A stretch of DNA of 64,000 nt, taken from NCBI RefSeq assembly GCF_013404075.1, contig NZ_JACBJQ010000005.1, positions 124,001 through 188,000 on the forward strand. The letters are read 5' to 3'. A model generated the notes under the pieces. It had not been told where the DNA came from, ran no database searches, and saw nothing but the letters and a program-made list of their open reading frames with translations. Of this stretch, positions 16,648-25,569 are shown piece after piece (within the stretch, counting starts at the first letter, position 1; each line of letters starts with the position of its first letter). The position numbers and the translations under genes were made by a program. This DNA comes from Mycolicibacterium vinylchloridicum. Lineage in GTDB: Bacteria; Actinomycetota; Actinomycetes; Mycobacteriales; Mycobacteriaceae.

Positions 16648-17445
16648 ATGGCCGAACTCATGCCGGCGGCGTTCATCGGGCACGGCAGTCCGATGAACGC
16701 CCTGGAGCTCAACCGCTACACCGCGACGTGGCGGAGTTTCGGCCATGCGGTGCCGCGTCCCCGCGCCATCCTCGTCATCAGCGCACACTGGTACATCAAC
16801 GCGACCGCCGTCACCGCCATGGCCCTGCCGCGAACTATCCACGACTTCTTCGGTTTTCCCACCGAGCTGTTCGACGTGCAGTACCCGGCTCCGGGGTTGC
16901 CAGAGCTCGCCGAGGAGATCGCCGATGTCGTCGAGCCGACCTGGGTGGGTGCCGACGTCGACAGCTGGGGGATCGACCACGGCACCTGGTCGGTACTGGT
17001 GCACGCTTTCCCGGATGCCTCAGTACCCGTGGTGCAGTTGGCCATCAACGCCTTCGAACCGCTGGAGTACCACCTCGCCCTCGGCGCCAAGCTGGCGGCG
17101 CTGCGGGAACGCGGCGTGCTGATCCTCGGCAGCGGCAACGTCGTGCATAACCTAGCCGGGATGGATCCGGCGTTGGCGGACAAGGGCTTCGACTGGGCTC
17201 AACGCTTCGACGACGAGGCGAGGGCACAGCTGTTGAACGCTCCACACGATTCCGTCGGGCTGCGCGAACACCCGGACTACGCCACCGCGGTGCCGACCCC
17301 GGATCATTTTCTGCCGCTGCTGTACTTCGCGGGACTTGCGGCAGCCGGCGGTGGTGGCGTCGACGTGCTGGTCGATGGCTGCGCCTACGGCTCGCTGTCG
17401 ATGACGTCGTACACCCTGGGGGCGGCCAGTCGCGTGGGTTCCTGA
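16648..17445 (+). CDS. LigB-type extradiol ring-cleavage dioxygenase (YgiD-like)
   Basis: A 265-residue class III extradiol dioxygenase. FIGHGSPMNAL near the N-terminus carries a metal-ligand His, SAHWY a second, DHGTWSVL a third, and LGSGNVVHNL a fourth conserved His. The length and motifs match the 4,5-DOPA-dioxygenase/YgiD group. It is probably co-transcribed with the oxygenase 11 bp upstream. Its last 61 bases overlap tail-to-tail with the adenylate cyclase gene on the other strand. Confidence 0.88.
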   Translation: MAELMPAAFIGHGSPMNALELNRYTATWRSFGHAVPRPRAILVISAHWYINATAVTAMALPRTIHDFFGFPTELFDVQYPAPGLPELAEEIADVVEPTWVGADVDSWGIDHGTWSVLVHAFPDASVPVVQLAINAFEPLEYHLALGAKLAALRERGVLILGSGNVVHNLAGMDPALADKGFDWAQRFDDEARAQLLNAPHDSVGLREHPDYATAVPTPDHFLPLLYFAGLAAAGGGGVDVLVDGCAYGSLSMTSYTLGAASRVGS

Positions 17446-19016
17446 CGGCCCCGCAGGACGACTTCGTCCTCGACGCGCCAGTTGCCTTGCTCGTCGGCGG
17501 CGGCGCCCTCGACGGTGATGGCGGATGCCAGCACCCGATCGGTGGTCTTCTTGGCCGCCTCGCACAGGCGGGACGCTTCGTGAACAGGGTCGCCGATGAC
17601 GGTGTACTCGAAGCGCTGATGCGCGCCGACATTGCCGGCCACCACGACACCGGAAGCCACACCGATGCCGGCCGAAAGCTCAGGAATCTCGACGCGGAGG
17701 CGTTCGGCGATACGGCGCGCGGCACGCAGCGCAGAGGTTTCGGGGCTGTCCAGTGCCACAGGGGCGCCGAAAATCGCCAGTGCGCCGTCGCCCTCGAATT
17801 TGTTGACGAGGCCGCGTTGCTGCTCGACCTCGTCGACGACGACAGCGAAGAATCGGTTGAGCAATTCGACGACTTGCACCGGGGGACGGCTGCCCACGAC
17901 CTGTGTGGAGCCGACGATGTCGACGAACATGACTGCCGCGTGGCATTCTTCGCCGCCGAGGTTGATGTTCTGCTTCTCCGCAGCGGCGGCCACGTCGCGA
18001 CCGACATGGCGCCCGAACAGGTCCCGCACACGGTCTCGTTCACGTAGTCCCTGAACCATGGTGTTGAAGCCGCGCTGCAACTCGCCGAGTTCCGTGCCGT
18101 CGAACACGACCACATGGGCGTCGAGATCGCCGTCTTCGACCCGCTGCATCGCGGCCCGGACCGCTTGTACCGGCGAGGCGACCAACGACGACGAGATGAG
18201 GATGAGAATGAATCCGAAAAGCACTGCAGCGCCTGACAACAACAACACGGCGACGGCGAGTTGCGTGACCGTCATGTTGCGCAGCGTGAGCGTGAACGCG
18301 GCTACCAACGCGATGCCGACGACCGGGACGCAGGAACCCAGCAGCCAGGCGGCGAGAGTGCGCCCGGAGACTCCCGCTCCGGTGCGATGCTCGCGCTTCC
18401 CGGCCGCGAGCGCCTGGGCGGCAATGGGCCGCAACGCGAATTCGGCGAAGAAGTAGCAACTCGCTGAAACCACGACCCCGCTGAAGCTGATCCCGAACAG
18501 CAGCTTCGGGATGTAGCCGGTGTCGATGACCCCGTACAGGGTGGTCAGCAGCGCGGCGCCGACGCCCCACAGCACCAGGGGGATGACGGTCAGCCGCCAG
18601 GGTGCCCGAAAGGTGTTGCGCTGATCGCGCAGTGTGGGCGGGCGCTGCTCGATCGCCCACCGCAGGGTGTCCATGATGCGCTGGGTGGCCCACGCCCAGC
18701 CCAGCCCCACGGCGATGACGACGTAGGCCGGGGCGATGACGGTCGTAACGGTGTGCGCGCGGCCCTCGAAGATGTTGGGGACCGGGATGGCGACGGTGAT
18801 GACCGTCATCGCGACGGCAACGCCGATGAGGTTGGCGACCACGACGAACACGGTGAGGATGATCTGAAGACGCACACGGCGGCGCTGCTGGCTTTCCGAG
18901 ACGCTCCCCAACAGCCACGAGCCGTATTCGGGTGCATCTCGGGACTGGACGCTCTGATGGGTGAGCCACTCCAGGATTCGGCTCAACCGTGGCTGGGGCA
19001 TCAGTCGATCATTCAC
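17385..19016 (-). CDS. membrane class III adenylate cyclase with HAMP domain
   Basis: A 543-residue protein. About six transmembrane helices lie in residues 50-320, followed by a HAMP linker (SPVQAVRAAMQRVEDGDLDAHV) and a class III cyclase domain. Metal aspartates are in MFVDIVGST and FEGDG, the purine-specifying Lys in NKFEGDG and Asp in VIGDPV, and the transition-state Arg in EASRL, so ATP specificity is expected. The plan resembles Rv1318c-Rv1320c. The GTG start overlaps the upstream gene's TAG by one base, implying coupled translation. cAMP signalling at the membrane; its input is unknown. Confidence 0.9.
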   Translation of the reverse strand: MNDRLMPQPRLSRILEWLTHQSVQSRDAPEYGSWLLGSVSESQQRRRVRLQIILTVFVVVANLIGVAVAMTVITVAIPVPNIFEGRAHTVTTVIAPAYVVIAVGLGWAWATQRIMDTLRWAIEQRPPTLRDQRNTFRAPWRLTVIPLVLWGVGAALLTTLYGVIDTGYIPKLLFGISFSGVVVSASCYFFAEFALRPIAAQALAAGKREHRTGAGVSGRTLAAWLLGSCVPVVGIALVAAFTLTLRNMTVTQLAVAVLLLSGAAVLFGFILILISSSLVASPVQAVRAAMQRVEDGDLDAHVVVFDGTELGELQRGFNTMVQGLRERDRVRDLFGRHVGRDVAAAAEKQNINLGGEECHAAVMFVDIVGSTQVVGSRPPVQVVELLNRFFAVVVDEVEQQRGLVNKFEGDGALAIFGAPVALDSPETSALRAARRIAERLRVEIPELSAGIGVASGVVVAGNVGAHQRFEYTVIGDPVHEASRLCEAAKKTTDRVLASAITVEGAAADEQGNWRVEDEVVLRGRQEPTRLAAPRVYDVIDSEP

Positions 19017-19576
19017 TATGTCAGGTCGGACCAGAACTCCACCGTCGGTGTCGGCGGCGCCGGGCCGGGCTCGACACGTCCGAACTCGCACTCGATGTAG
19101 TCGAAAAGGTCACTGCCACAACATTTTACGTCGGCTTGATACACCGATAACACGGGATGGCCGTGGCGGCCGCGGCCGGCGGGCAGGTAGTGATGTGAAT
19201 GGACCGGCACCAGCTGTGGCACGCGTGCCAGCTGGTAGTTCGCGCTACGGAGCGCATCTTTCATCCGAGCCGGGCGGACGCCCCACCCGGCACCCCAGAA
19301 TTCCTGCCACTCAACGGCGAAGAGGATTCCGTCCGTCGGCAGCCTCAATCGCTGGTGCAGGCTCCGTCGCGGTGCCGACCGCCAGTCCGGCCACGATTCG
19401 CCAAGGGGTAGAGCACAGGACAGAAAAGACCGATGGTCGTCGGCGAATTCGAAACCGAAATCACCCTCGATACGTGCCAGCTCATCGTCGGTGAGACCGG
19501 GGGCCATGGTCACCGCGCTGAGTTCCGCGAGCCGGCGGGAGGCCGCAACGCCGATCCGAGCGCCGTCGTCGAGCAT
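19016..19576 (-). CDS. SMI1/KNR4-like hypothetical protein
   Basis: A 186-residue soluble protein. PGLTDDELARIEGDFGFEFADDHRSFLSCALPLG resembles the opening of SMI1/KNR4 (SUKH) domains, followed by Trp-rich DW...FAVEWQEFWGAGW and a PVHSHHYLP segment. SUKH-type proteins include immunity proteins of toxin systems, but the match here is by eye and moderate. The ATG at 19576 is chosen. It sits between a PGDYG-like gene 10 bp upstream and the cyclase, whose start it overlaps, forming a tight three-gene unit. Confidence 0.55.
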   Translation of the reverse strand: MLDDGARIGVAASRRLAELSAVTMAPGLTDDELARIEGDFGFEFADDHRSFLSCALPLGESWPDWRSAPRRSLHQRLRLPTDGILFAVEWQEFWGAGWGVRPARMKDALRSANYQLARVPQLVPVHSHHYLPAGRGRHGHPVLSVYQADVKCCGSDLFDYIECEFGRVEPGPAPPTPTVEFWSDLT

Positions 19577-19586
19577 GTGAGAAATC

Positions 19587-20006
19587 CTAGTCGCGAACGG
19601 GCCCGTCATATCGCTGCGCGAACTCGTCGCCCGGGACCGGCCACCGATCGCCGTGCTCGCCGAGCACCAACCATTCGCCGGCCGAGGTGGTTACGCGGCC
19701 TTCGAGGGTGTCGACCACTTCGCCATCGTGCGTGGGCCGCGCTTTGACCATGCCTCGCCGTCGCCAGATGCGACCGCCGATGTTCTCGTAGCGAGAGCGG
19801 AAGATGTCGTCGCGCACCGACCATGTGTGCCCGGTGGTGGTGTCGTGGACAGCCCAGTCGCCGGCGCCGGCCGCCATGGTTTGCCCGGACCGCAGCGTCC
19901 ACGTCCAGTCTTCGGTCCGCCGTTCGGCCACCACGGTGCCGATCCGCCGAAATAGCTGCCATTCATCGTCATTGGAGCCACCAGGAGAGTGCGGGGTGGT
20001 GTTCAC
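19587..20006 (-). CDS. tandem-repeat hypothetical protein (PGDYG-like)
   Basis: A 139-residue soluble protein with two related segments. The first contains GDWAVHDTTTGHTWSVRDDIFRSRY, the second GEWLVLGEHGDRWPVPGDEFAQRY. Each reads as a short beta module ending in (D/E)xFxxRY. This resembles the small PGDYG-type domain; function unknown. The GTG start is chosen where the conserved part begins. It is the first gene of the minus-strand unit that ends with the adenylate cyclase, and it is divergent from the TIR-STAND gene. Confidence 0.55.
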   Translation of the reverse strand: MNTTPHSPGGSNDDEWQLFRRIGTVVAERRTEDWTWTLRSGQTMAAGAGDWAVHDTTTGHTWSVRDDIFRSRYENIGGRIWRRRGMVKARPTHDGEVVDTLEGRVTTSAGEWLVLGEHGDRWPVPGDEFAQRYDGPVRD

Positions 20007-20160
20007 GCGGCGGTACCGTTCAGACGCGTTTGTGACAACGATGCAGACCCCACAGAGTGACTGTAGTCGGCAGGGCGATCGGGTCAATGGCGAACGTGGT
20101 TGGGTCGTATGACGGTCGAAGCTGGTTCTTTCATCCGAAACTACCTACACGCTGGCGTTT

Positions 20161-20177
20161 CGTGACATACCGTGACA
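20161..20177 (+). promoter_or_regulatory. CGTGACA direct repeat upstream of the TIR-STAND gene
   Basis: CGTGACATACCGTGACA repeats CGTGACA with a ten-base period, one helical turn, about 32 bp before the start codon. It could bind a regulator on one DNA face. The rest of the 200-bp divergent gap shows no clear promoter. Confidence 0.35.
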
Positions 20178-20208
20178 CGGTCGTTAATTCGCCGCTGGGG
20201 GTGACGCC

Positions 20209-23200
20209 ATGTCCCGCATCTTCCTCAGCCACTCGAGCGTGGACTCCCGCGAAGCGATCGCGTTGAAGCAGTGGCTGATCGAGCAGGATGCTTCGCTGCC
20301 CGACGACATCTTTCTCGATGTCGACCATCACACCGGGTTGAAGGCCGGGACACGGTGGAAGGACGCATTGCGCCAAGCCAATGCGCGCTGTGAAGCCGTT
20401 GTGTGCCTGCTCTCGCGAAACTGGGAAGCCTCGCACGAGTGCAAGGTGGAATATCGCACCGCGGAGAACCTGAACAAGCAGATTTTCGTTGCTCGGCTGG
20501 AGTCGTCCGCCGGCGACGATCTGACGTTGGAGTGGCAACGGTGTGACCTGTTCGGCGACGGCCCGACGACGCAGATCGATATCGGGTCCGGACCGCCCGT
20601 GACGTTCGCGACAGACGGACTCGATCGCCTGCGCGAAGGACTCCGTGGCGCCGGAATCGGAGCCGAGTCTTTCGCCTGGCCACCACGCGATGATCCGGGG
20701 CGGGCACCGTATCGCGGATGGGAGCCGTTGGAATCCGCCGACGCGGCAGTGTTCTTCGGGCGGGACGCGCAAATCGTGCGCGCGCTGGATGCCCTGCGCG
20801 GCATGCGCATGTCCGGAGTGAACGCCTGGTTCGTGGTGCTCGGCCCGTCGGGGACGGGAAAGTCGTCCTTCCTGCGTGCCGGCCTGCTGCCTCGTCTGCG
20901 ACGCGAAGACCGCCGTTTCGCGGTGCTCGACATCGTTCGTCCTGAGCGCAGCGCGTTGACCGGACAGTCCGGCTTGGCCGCGGCGATCTTCGCCGGGCGG
21001 CGGTCGTTCGGGCTTGGCAAGCCGAGCCTCGGCGAGATCAAGGCGGCCTGCTCGAGCGGAGATGTCGACCGAGTAGTGTTGTGGCTAAACGATATTCGCA
21101 ATGAGGCCGCAGCGCGGCTACTGGAGCGCGGGGATGCACCCGTAGCGCCAACGCTGTTGCTGCCCTTGGATCAAGCCGAAGAGCTGTTCTCCGCCGATGC
21201 CGGCGAGCAGGCCGATAGGTTCCTGCGGCTGCTGGAAGGTGCGGGGCGGCAACTGAACACCACACAGACCGGGCTGGTTGTGGCGGCCACCATCCGCACC
21301 GATCGCTATGAGCTGATGCAGACCCATCCGGCGATGGCCGATATCGGCACCGTGCTGTTCGACGAACTGAAACCCATGCCTCCCACCGAGTTCAAGGAAG
21401 TGATCACCGGGCCGGCGCAACGTTCGACCGACGCGGGCCGGCCGTTGAAAGTGGCTCCGGATCTCGTCGAGCGCTTGCTGCTCGACGCCGCCGATGGCGC
21501 GGACACATTGCCCATCCTGGCTCTGACACTCTCGCGGCTCTACACCGATTACGGCGATACGGGCGAGCTCAGCCTCGAGCACTACCAGGCGCTTGGCGGC
21601 ATGCACCGAGTGGTGCAAACCGAAATCGACGAGGTGCTGGCCGCGCATCCGCAGCAACAGGAAGAAGAGCTCCAAGCGCTGCGCGCGGCGTTCATCCCGT
21701 GGCTGGCCACGATCAATCCCAACAATGATCAACCGATGCGGCGGGTGGCACGCTGGTCGGATCTGCCCGAGACAAGCCGCCCCCTCATCGACGCGCTGGT
21801 GGCAAAGCGCCTGATGTTGAAGGACACCCGCGACGGGCAGACCGTGGTCGAGGTGGCGCTGGAGAGCCTGCTCCGGCAATGGGACGAACTGGCCGACTGG
21901 TTGCGTGAAGAACGGCAAGACCTCAAGGACGCCGACGACCTCGAACACTATGCCCACGCCTGGGAGGCCAATGATCGGGATCCGGCCTGGCTGCTGGAAG
22001 GCACCCGGCTGGACGAAGCGGTTGTGCTCTTGGACAAGCCGGGCTTTCACGAGCGTCTTGCCCGCGCCGGCGAATATCTTGCCGCATCAAGCGAACGCGA
22101 GGAACAGCGCCGCGCAGCCGAGGAGCATCAGCGCGAATCGGATCTGCGTGCAGCGCAGGAGCGGGCCGAACACGCACAGGAGAAGCAAGCCATCGCCGAG
22201 CAGCATTCTGCGGTGCTGCGCAAGAGATCCCGAGTGCTGCGCGTAGTGGTCGCATGTACGGCAACCGTTGCTGTGCTCGCGATCGCGGCGTCGGTGTGGG
22301 CCACATCGGCACACAGCCAGGCCCAGGCCCGGTTTCGGCAGGCGACAGCGGCCAGATTGGAATCGGAAGCCCAGGGCATGCTCGAGCAGGTGCGGCCCGG
22401 GGGCGACCAGCGGGCGTTACAACAGGTGCTCGCCGCTCGACTCATCGACAACGATCCGGATGACGACGCGATCTACAGTGCTGCGGTCAGCCGGCACGAC
22501 CTGGTCAAGATCATTCCCGCCGGGTCTCCGGTGTACAGCGTGGCCTTCAGCCCCGACGGGAGCCGGGTCGCCAGTGCCAGCGACGACCACCTGGTGCGGA
22601 TCTGGGACAGGGTGACCGGCACGCTCGTCGGACAACCCCTCACCGGGCTGACGGACTCGGCGTTCAGTGTCACCTACAGCCCCGATGGCCGACAGTTGGC
22701 CGCGGCCAGCGAACAATTCGTTCTGGTCTGGAATGCCGATGCCGCGTCCGCAAGTGGCGCACCCATGCGGATCGACGCGGTCAACGTCAAGCAGGTGATC
22801 TTCAGCCCCGACGGGAGCCGGCTCGCCACCGCGTCCTCGGACGGCATGATCGAGATGTGGGATGCGGGCACCGGCACGCAACTGGCGCAAGTTCTGGTGG
22901 GTCCCGAGGACGCCGTCAATTCGATTGCGTTCAGCCCCGACGGACACCGGATCGCCTCGGGTACCAATGACAACACCGTTCGGCTGTGGGATGCCAACGC
23001 GCTGACTCCGATCGGTGAGCCGATGACCGGGCACAAAGACGCGGTGACGGCTGTGGCCTTCAGCCCCGACGGGCACCGGCTCGCATCAGGGTCGAAGGAC
23101 AAGAACGTGTTTCTCTGGGATGCGGATGCCCGCCGGCCGATCGTCGGGCCGATGGTTGGCCACGACGACATCGTTCATGAGATCGCCTTCAGCCCCGACG

Positions 23201-24402
23201 GGCGGATGCTCGCGTCGGCCGGTGGCGACAATGTCGTGTGGATGTGGGATGCCGGAACCGGCACAGCCGTCGGTAAACCGTTGACCGGTCACGAGTTTGA
23301 CGTCTACAGCCTCGCCTTCAGCCCCGACAGTCGCTACATCGTCACCGGCAGCTACGACCAGACGGTACGGCTGTGGGATGTCGGCGACATGATTCTGGCC
23401 GGGCAGGGCGAGCTGTGGACGGTGGCGCTCAGCCCGGACGGCAGACTGATCGCCAGCGGCGGCGACGACGGGTCGGTGCGGCTCTGGGACACCGAGTCCG
23501 GAATGATCGTGGGCGCACCGCTGCCCGGCACGCCCAAGCAAGCGGTCGAGGCGGTCGCGTTCAGCCCCGACGGCCGCCGGTTGGCCGAGGGCGGCGACGA
23601 CAAGACCATCCGCATCTGGGACACGGACACCGGAAAGCTGGTGGGCCGGCCACTGATCGGGCATACGGACCTCGTCTGGGCCATCGGATTCAGCCCGGAC
23701 GGTTCCAGGCTGGTATCGGGCAGCGCGGACCGGACCATTCGGATCTGGGATGTCAATTCCAGTGCACCGATCGGTAATCCGATGACCGGACACACCAGTG
23801 ACGTCTATGGCGTCGCCTTCAGCCCGGACGGGTCACGCATCGTCTCGGGCAGCGTCGACCGCACGATTCGGCTGTGGGATGCCAGCACCGGGGCTCCGAT
23901 CGGGAAGCCGATCACGGGGCACACGAACACCGTTGACAGCGTCGCCTACAGCCCGGATGGAACGCGGATTGTGTCCGGCGCCAGCGATGGACTCGTACGA
24001 CTGTGGAATGCCCAGACCGGTGCGCCCATCGGCAAGCCGCTGATCGGCCACACTGACGCCGTCGGTTCCGTCGTGTACGGACAGGACGGCCGGTTGATCG
24101 TCTCCGGCGGCTACGAGGGCGATGTTCGCTTGTGGGATGCCGCCTCGGGACGCCCTATCGGTGCACCGCTGCAAGGGCACGCCGCCCTGGTCGTGGGTGT
24201 CGCGATCAACTCCGAACGTCACCTGGTGGTGTCGGCCGGTGACGACGGAGCGATGCGATTGTGGTCGACAAAGGCCACCGCGGGAGACCTGTGCTCCAAA
24301 TTGACCACGAACATGAGCCGCGCCCAGTGGGATGAGTGGGTGTCGCCCGACATCGATTACCGGACAACATGCCCCGGCCTGCCAATGGCCACGGACCAAT
24401 AG
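20209..24402 (+). CDS. TIR - STAND NTPase - transmembrane - 14x WD40 protein
   Basis: A 1397-residue multidomain protein. Residues 1-100 are a TIR domain (RIFLSHSS; NWEASHECKVE with the probable catalytic Glu81). Residues about 178-500 are a STAND-type NTPase with GPSGTGKS at 212-219 and a Walker-B-like TLLLPLDQAEELF. A charged helical linker leads to one transmembrane helix near 680-700. Fourteen WD40 repeats (FSPDGxRxxSGSxDxTVRLWD type) fill residues 770-1355, enough for two seven-bladed propellers. Such proteins act as ligand-triggered switches; TIR domains often cleave NAD or make nucleotide signals. A patatin gene follows after 15 bp. Defence or signalling use is inferred. Confidence 0.9.
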   Translation: MSRIFLSHSSVDSREAIALKQWLIEQDASLPDDIFLDVDHHTGLKAGTRWKDALRQANARCEAVVCLLSRNWEASHECKVEYRTAENLNKQIFVARLESSAGDDLTLEWQRCDLFGDGPTTQIDIGSGPPVTFATDGLDRLREGLRGAGIGAESFAWPPRDDPGRAPYRGWEPLESADAAVFFGRDAQIVRALDALRGMRMSGVNAWFVVLGPSGTGKSSFLRAGLLPRLRREDRRFAVLDIVRPERSALTGQSGLAAAIFAGRRSFGLGKPSLGEIKAACSSGDVDRVVLWLNDIRNEAAARLLERGDAPVAPTLLLPLDQAEELFSADAGEQADRFLRLLEGAGRQLNTTQTGLVVAATIRTDRYELMQTHPAMADIGTVLFDELKPMPPTEFKEVITGPAQRSTDAGRPLKVAPDLVERLLLDAADGADTLPILALTLSRLYTDYGDTGELSLEHYQALGGMHRVVQTEIDEVLAAHPQQQEEELQALRAAFIPWLATINPNNDQPMRRVARWSDLPETSRPLIDALVAKRLMLKDTRDGQTVVEVALESLLRQWDELADWLREERQDLKDADDLEHYAHAWEANDRDPAWLLEGTRLDEAVVLLDKPGFHERLARAGEYLAASSEREEQRRAAEEHQRESDLRAAQERAEHAQEKQAIAEQHSAVLRKRSRVLRVVVACTATVAVLAIAASVWATSAHSQAQARFRQATAARLESEAQGMLEQVRPGGDQRALQQVLAARLIDNDPDDDAIYSAAVSRHDLVKIIPAGSPVYSVAFSPDGSRVASASDDHLVRIWDRVTGTLVGQPLTGLTDSAFSVTYSPDGRQLAAASEQFVLVWNADAASASGAPMRIDAVNVKQVIFSPDGSRLATASSDGMIEMWDAGTGTQLAQVLVGPEDAVNSIAFSPDGHRIASGTNDNTVRLWDANALTPIGEPMTGHKDAVTAVAFSPDGHRLASGSKDKNVFLWDADARRPIVGPMVGHDDIVHEIAFSPDGRMLASAGGDNVVWMWDAGTGTAVGKPLTGHEFDVYSLAFSPDSRYIVTGSYDQTVRLWDVGDMILAGQGELWTVALSPDGRLIASGGDDGSVRLWDTESGMIVGAPLPGTPKQAVEAVAFSPDGRRLAEGGDDKTIRIWDTDTGKLVGRPLIGHTDLVWAIGFSPDGSRLVSGSADRTIRIWDVNSSAPIGNPMTGHTSDVYGVAFSPDGSRIVSGSVDRTIRLWDASTGAPIGKPITGHTNTVDSVAYSPDGTRIVSGASDGLVRLWNAQTGAPIGKPLIGHTDAVGSVVYGQDGRLIVSGGYEGDVRLWDAASGRPIGAPLQGHAALVVGVAINSERHLVVSAGDDGAMRLWSTKATAGDLCSKLTTNMSRAQWDEWVSPDIDYRTTCPGLPMATDQ

Positions 24403-24417
24403 CGGCCGGGCGCGATC

Positions 24418-25569
24418 ATGGCCTACAAGACCCTCGATGATCATCTGTTCGGCGACGGCCCGAAACGCATGCTCTCCCTGGACGGTGGCGGTGTTCGGGG
24501 TGCGCTGAGCCTGGGCTATTTGGCGAGGATCGAAGACATCCTCCGCGCGCGGTTCGGCAACGATCCGGATTTCCGCCTGTGCGACTACTTCGACCTGATC
24601 GGCGGAACCTCAACCGGCTCCATCATCGCCGCGGGTCTGGCAACGGGGATGTCCGTGGAGGAACTGATCGAGGTCTACCACACCCTCGGGGTCGAAGTGT
24701 TCGAGGAGAGTTTTCTGCGGTTCGGGGTGCTCGGCGCGAAGTTTCCCAAAGAGCCACTGATGCGCGCATTGTCGAGATTTTTCAAGGACGAGACGCTGGG
24801 CAGCAAGAAGCTGAGGACCGGCTTGATGGTGATGACCAAGCGCCTCGACACCGGGAGTCCCTGGCTGCTGCACAACAATCCCCGCGGCAAGTTCTACGAC
24901 GGGCCCGACGGGGCGGCCGCGACGGGAAACCGACACTTCCTGCTCCGCAATGTCATCCGTGCCAGCACGGCCGCGCCGCATTATTTCGAGCCGGAGCTGC
25001 TGAATGTGGCCCCGCATATCATGGGCGCCTTTGTCGACGGTGGGATCAGCCCGTACAACAATCCGTCGATGCAAGTGCTGATGATGGGTACCTGCAGCGG
25101 CTACGGGCTCCAGTGGCCATTCGGTGAGGACCAACTACTCCTGGTCTCGGTGGGAACAGGATTTCGCCCCGTGTCCGTCCCGGCCGCCGACGTGGTGAAG
25201 ATGCCTGCGATCAAGCTGGCCGCGGAGTCGGTCGTGTCCATCATGCAGGATGCCAACTGGCTGGGTCAGGCTGTGCTGCAATGGATGTCGCGCAGCCCGA
25301 CGCCCTGGGAGATCGATGCCGAAGTCGGCGATCTGAGCGCTGATGTACTCGGTGGCGGACCGGCGATGATGTCTTATTTGCGCTACGAGCTTGCCCTGCA
25401 ACCGCATTGGCTGTCGAAAACGCTCGGCATCGAACGCAGTGACCGCCAATGCGATGCGCTCTACGCAATGGACAACGCGAAGAATCTTCCGGAGCTGACG
25501 CGCTTGGGTCGAGCTGCGTCGAAGGTGCAGATCGAACCCGGGCACTTTCCGGCAAGCTTCGACATCTAG
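24418..25569 (+). CDS. patatin-like phospholipase
   Basis: A 383-residue patatin. The oxyanion loop is DGGGVRG near residue 22, the nucleophile Ser65 is in GTSTG, and the catalytic Asp207 is in VDGG. It should hydrolyse membrane phospholipids. There is no signal peptide, so it acts from the cytosol. It starts 15 bp after the TIR-STAND gene, so the two are surely co-transcribed. Patatins are common effectors in bacterial anti-phage signalling (for example CapV in CBASS), which suggests a membrane-damaging effector under TIR-STAND control. It shares the CTAG stop tetranucleotide with the convergent gene. Confidence 0.9.
   Translation: MAYKTLDDHLFGDGPKRMLSLDGGGVRGALSLGYLARIEDILRARFGNDPDFRLCDYFDLIGGTSTGSIIAAGLATGMSVEELIEVYHTLGVEVFEESFLRFGVLGAKFPKEPLMRALSRFFKDETLGSKKLRTGLMVMTKRLDTGSPWLLHNNPRGKFYDGPDGAAATGNRHFLLRNVIRASTAAPHYFEPELLNVAPHIMGAFVDGGISPYNNPSMQVLMMGTCSGYGLQWPFGEDQLLLVSVGTGFRPVSVPAADVVKMPAIKLAAESVVSIMQDANWLGQAVLQWMSRSPTPWEIDAEVGDLSADVLGGGPAMMSYLRYELALQPHWLSKTLGIERSDRQCDALYAMDNAKNLPELTRLGRAASKVQIEPGHFPASFDI

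Noticed and set aside
22540..24270. Regularly spaced DNA repeats that might be a CRISPR or tandem repeat array.
   Set aside because: The period is about 120-130 bp in one reading frame and the units translate to WD40 blades, so the repetition is at protein level.
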